Assembly: GCA_030152105.1 (NCBI GenBank)
Contig: JASLIH010000440.1
Location: 1 to 5,424 of the forward strand
Origin: Actinomycetes bacterium
GTDB lineage: Bacteria; Actinomycetota; CALGFH01
Direction of reading: 5' to 3'
Length of the DNA: 5,424 nt
A program made the translations under genes and the position numbers. How positions within the stretch are numbered: position 1 is the first letter of the stretch; every line of letters begins with the position of its first letter. Of this stretch, positions 4,686 through 5,424 are shown in pieces. The notes beneath the pieces were generated by a model. It had not been told where the DNA came from and searched no databases. It worked only from the letters and a program-made list of their open reading frames with translations.

Positions 4686-5051
4686 ATGCGAGCACTAGAC
4701 GGCACCCTTGGGCGGCACGGCCTGGGGGGTGCGGCTTCGCCCAAGGCCACGATCAGGCTGTCGCGGCCCGGGTGGGGGCGCGACGGGCTACGCGCCTATC
4801 GGGTGGTCGTTGACGGACGGCCGGTCGCCAAGCTCCGGCAAGGCAGGACCTGCACGGTCGCGGTCGATCCCGGCCGCCACCGCCTGTATGTGCGGCTGGA
4901 CTGGTGGCTGCGCTGCCCGGAGGTGGAGGTCGACCTTGCATCGGGGGCGAGCGTGGGCTTCCGATGCCAACCCCGCGGCGGCGTGCTGGACAGCATCGAT
5001 CTAACCGATTCCAATCCACGCGCCTACCTGGAACTGACCCGCATCCGCTAA
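4686..5051 (+). CDS. Small conserved hypothetical protein with a beta-sandwich (PEGA-like) appearance
   Basis: The product is 121 residues without signal peptide or membrane helix. After a variable Gly-rich N-terminus (1-19), residues 20-120 alternate polar and hydrophobic residues in short strands: KATIRLSRPGWGRDGLRAYR, VVVDGRPVAKLRQGRT, VAVDPGRHRLYVRLDWW, then EVEVDLASGASVGFRCQPRG. The pattern 'VDGxPV-x-LRxG, V-x-PGRHxLxVxxDW, V-x-L-x-G' resembles the small actinobacterial domain with a ligand-free Ig/PEGA-like fold usually annotated as hypothetical protein. Two Cys residues (56, 94) are present, plus a third (77). The ATG at 4686 has AGGA seven bases upstream; later Val or Leu starts would truncate the domain. 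A palindrome, TCCCCGGGGA (4655-4664), lies 21 bases upstream of the ATG. Transposase debris lies just upstream on the other strand and the next gene is convergent. Function unknown; I am fairly sure it is a real gene. Confidence 0.78.
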   Translation: MRALDGTLGRHGLGGAASPKATIRLSRPGWGRDGLRAYRVVVDGRPVAKLRQGRTCTVAVDPGRHRLYVRLDWWLRCPEVEVDLASGASVGFRCQPRGGVLDSIDLTDSNPRAYLELTRIR

Positions 5052-5081
5052 CGCCAAGACAGCAGTTGGTTTGCCTTGGTG
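5052..5081 (+). terminator. Possible hairpin after the 121-residue gene
   Basis: Bases 5052-5058 (CGCCAAG) can pair with 5075-5081 (CTTGGTG), seven pairs including one G-T, around a 16-base loop, directly after the TAA at 5049-5051. There is no U tract; weak candidate. The rest of the gap to 5195 shows no supportable gene. Confidence 0.25.
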
Positions 5082-5195
5082 CCGCTGGCCTGCGCGATGG
5101 CCTGATTCAACCGTAGAGGCCGCCCTGCCCGATAGCTGGACCACAGGCCACCCCAATCGGTTCATGATGGCCGCCACTGCCGGGTGGAGGGCTCC

Positions 5196-5218
5196 TGACC
5201 CATCGGGCCGCTGGGTCA
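5196..5218 (-). terminator. Perfect 7-bp hairpin overlapping the stop of the right-edge membrane protein gene
   Basis: TGACCCA (5196-5202) and TGGGTCA (5212-5218) are exact reverse complements around a 9-base loop. On the minus strand the stem starts at the TGA stop (5218-5216) of the membrane protein gene. A GC-rich stem beginning at a stop codon fits a terminator or mRNA 3'-end structure; there is no U tract. Confidence 0.35.
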
Positions 5219-5424
5219 TTGGTGATCTGTCGGGCGTCGCCGGGCGTCGACCAGCTCCCCAACCACATGTTGGCGGGAGCGGGCCGGCCGCGCCGAGAGC
5301 GCCAGCGTCAGGCTTGCCCCCGTGCTCAACGCGAGAAGGTGCTCCACGCTGGCCAACGGCGACTGCAACAGGATACCGACGGACTGGGCGACGACGAGCC
5401 ATGCCGCGACAGCGACCGAGCGGC
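5216..5424 (-). CDS. Unrecognised membrane protein, C-terminal 68 residues (partial)
   Basis: The minus strand is open from the window edge to TGA at 5218-5216. The visible part begins RSVAVAAWLVVAQSVGILLQ, a likely membrane helix, followed by a short loop (SPLASVEHL), a second hydrophobic segment (LALSTGASLTLAL), and a polar basic tail (RPARSRQHVVGELVDARRRP) ending DHQ. Two helices with a charged C-terminal tail after the last one fit an inner-membrane protein with its C-terminus in the cytoplasm. I do not recognise the family. This frame was preferred over an overlapping 133-codon frame on the same strand because only this one shows membrane helices with a sensible polar tail. The start is outside the window. 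It converges with the 121-residue gene, and a hairpin overlaps its stop. Confidence 0.5.
   Translation of the reverse strand, partial: RSVAVAAWLVVAQSVGILLQSPLASVEHLLALSTGASLTLALSARPARSRQHVVGELVDARRRPTDHQ

Noticed and set aside
5148..5187. CCACCC / GGGTGG inverted repeat
   Set aside because: Only six pairs with a 28-base loop and not placed at a gene end; expected by chance in this composition.
5001..5402. A 133-codon minus-strand frame near the right edge
   Set aside because: It overlaps the end of the 121-residue gene and lacks any motif. The neighbouring frame (5424-5216) shows two membrane helices and a polar tail and fits better.

Overview
The window is very GC-rich, dense in genes on both strands, uses GTG and TTG starts, and carries protein families common in Actinomycetota: BrkB/YihY, an HxlR regulator opening MRGYGQFCPVA, an actinobacterial-type CorA with YGMNVPYPGF, and a membrane sensor-like protein containing YRLYDLDRIISRTLAY. 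I read it as a chromosomal segment of an actinobacterium, possibly from an environmental genome. This rests on family resemblance recognised by eye, not on a database search.

Layout. At the left edge is the N-terminus of a BrkB/YihY membrane protein (147 to 1, minus). About 200 bp of intergenic DNA with two palindromic motifs separates it from a divergent HxlR-type regulator gene (347-835, plus). That gene appears broken: it has an internal deletion and changes frame twice. A TTG-started, secreted cupin protein follows (960-1466, plus). Its upstream region carries a motif resembling the inverted repeat in front of the regulator. Convergent to it is an intact CorA magnesium/divalent-cation transporter (2500 to 1529, minus). 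Upstream of corA, on the same strand, is a gene for an unrecognised 80-residue protein (2785 to 2543), with a textbook Shine-Dalgarno sequence and a perfect CRP-type palindrome at 2797-2814.

Right half. A multi-spanning membrane protein lies at 3036-4269 (plus). It resembles the sensor half of a histidine kinase but has no kinase domain, and its first ~21 codons are out of frame with the rest by one G in a G run. Immediately after it is a decayed C-terminal fragment of an IS5-family transposase (4540 to 4327, minus). Next come a small soluble beta-rich protein of unknown function (4686-5051, plus) and, at the right edge, the C-terminal part of an unrecognised membrane protein running in from outside (5424 to 5216, minus). 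No stretch over 300 bp lacks a gene or gene remnant. The two longest gaps right of the transposase (4541-4685 and 5052-5215) hold no gene I can support.

How it fits together. The genes look like largely independent membrane and envelope functions, not one pathway. The likely functional links are the HxlR regulator with the neighbouring cupin (shared motif) and the 80-residue protein with corA (same strand, 42 bp gap). I see no CRISPR array, tRNA, rRNA or defence island, and nothing that convincingly constitutes a new multi-gene system. The most useful leads are the regulatory palindromes and a recurring pattern of single G/C indels that either disables genes or reflects assembly error.
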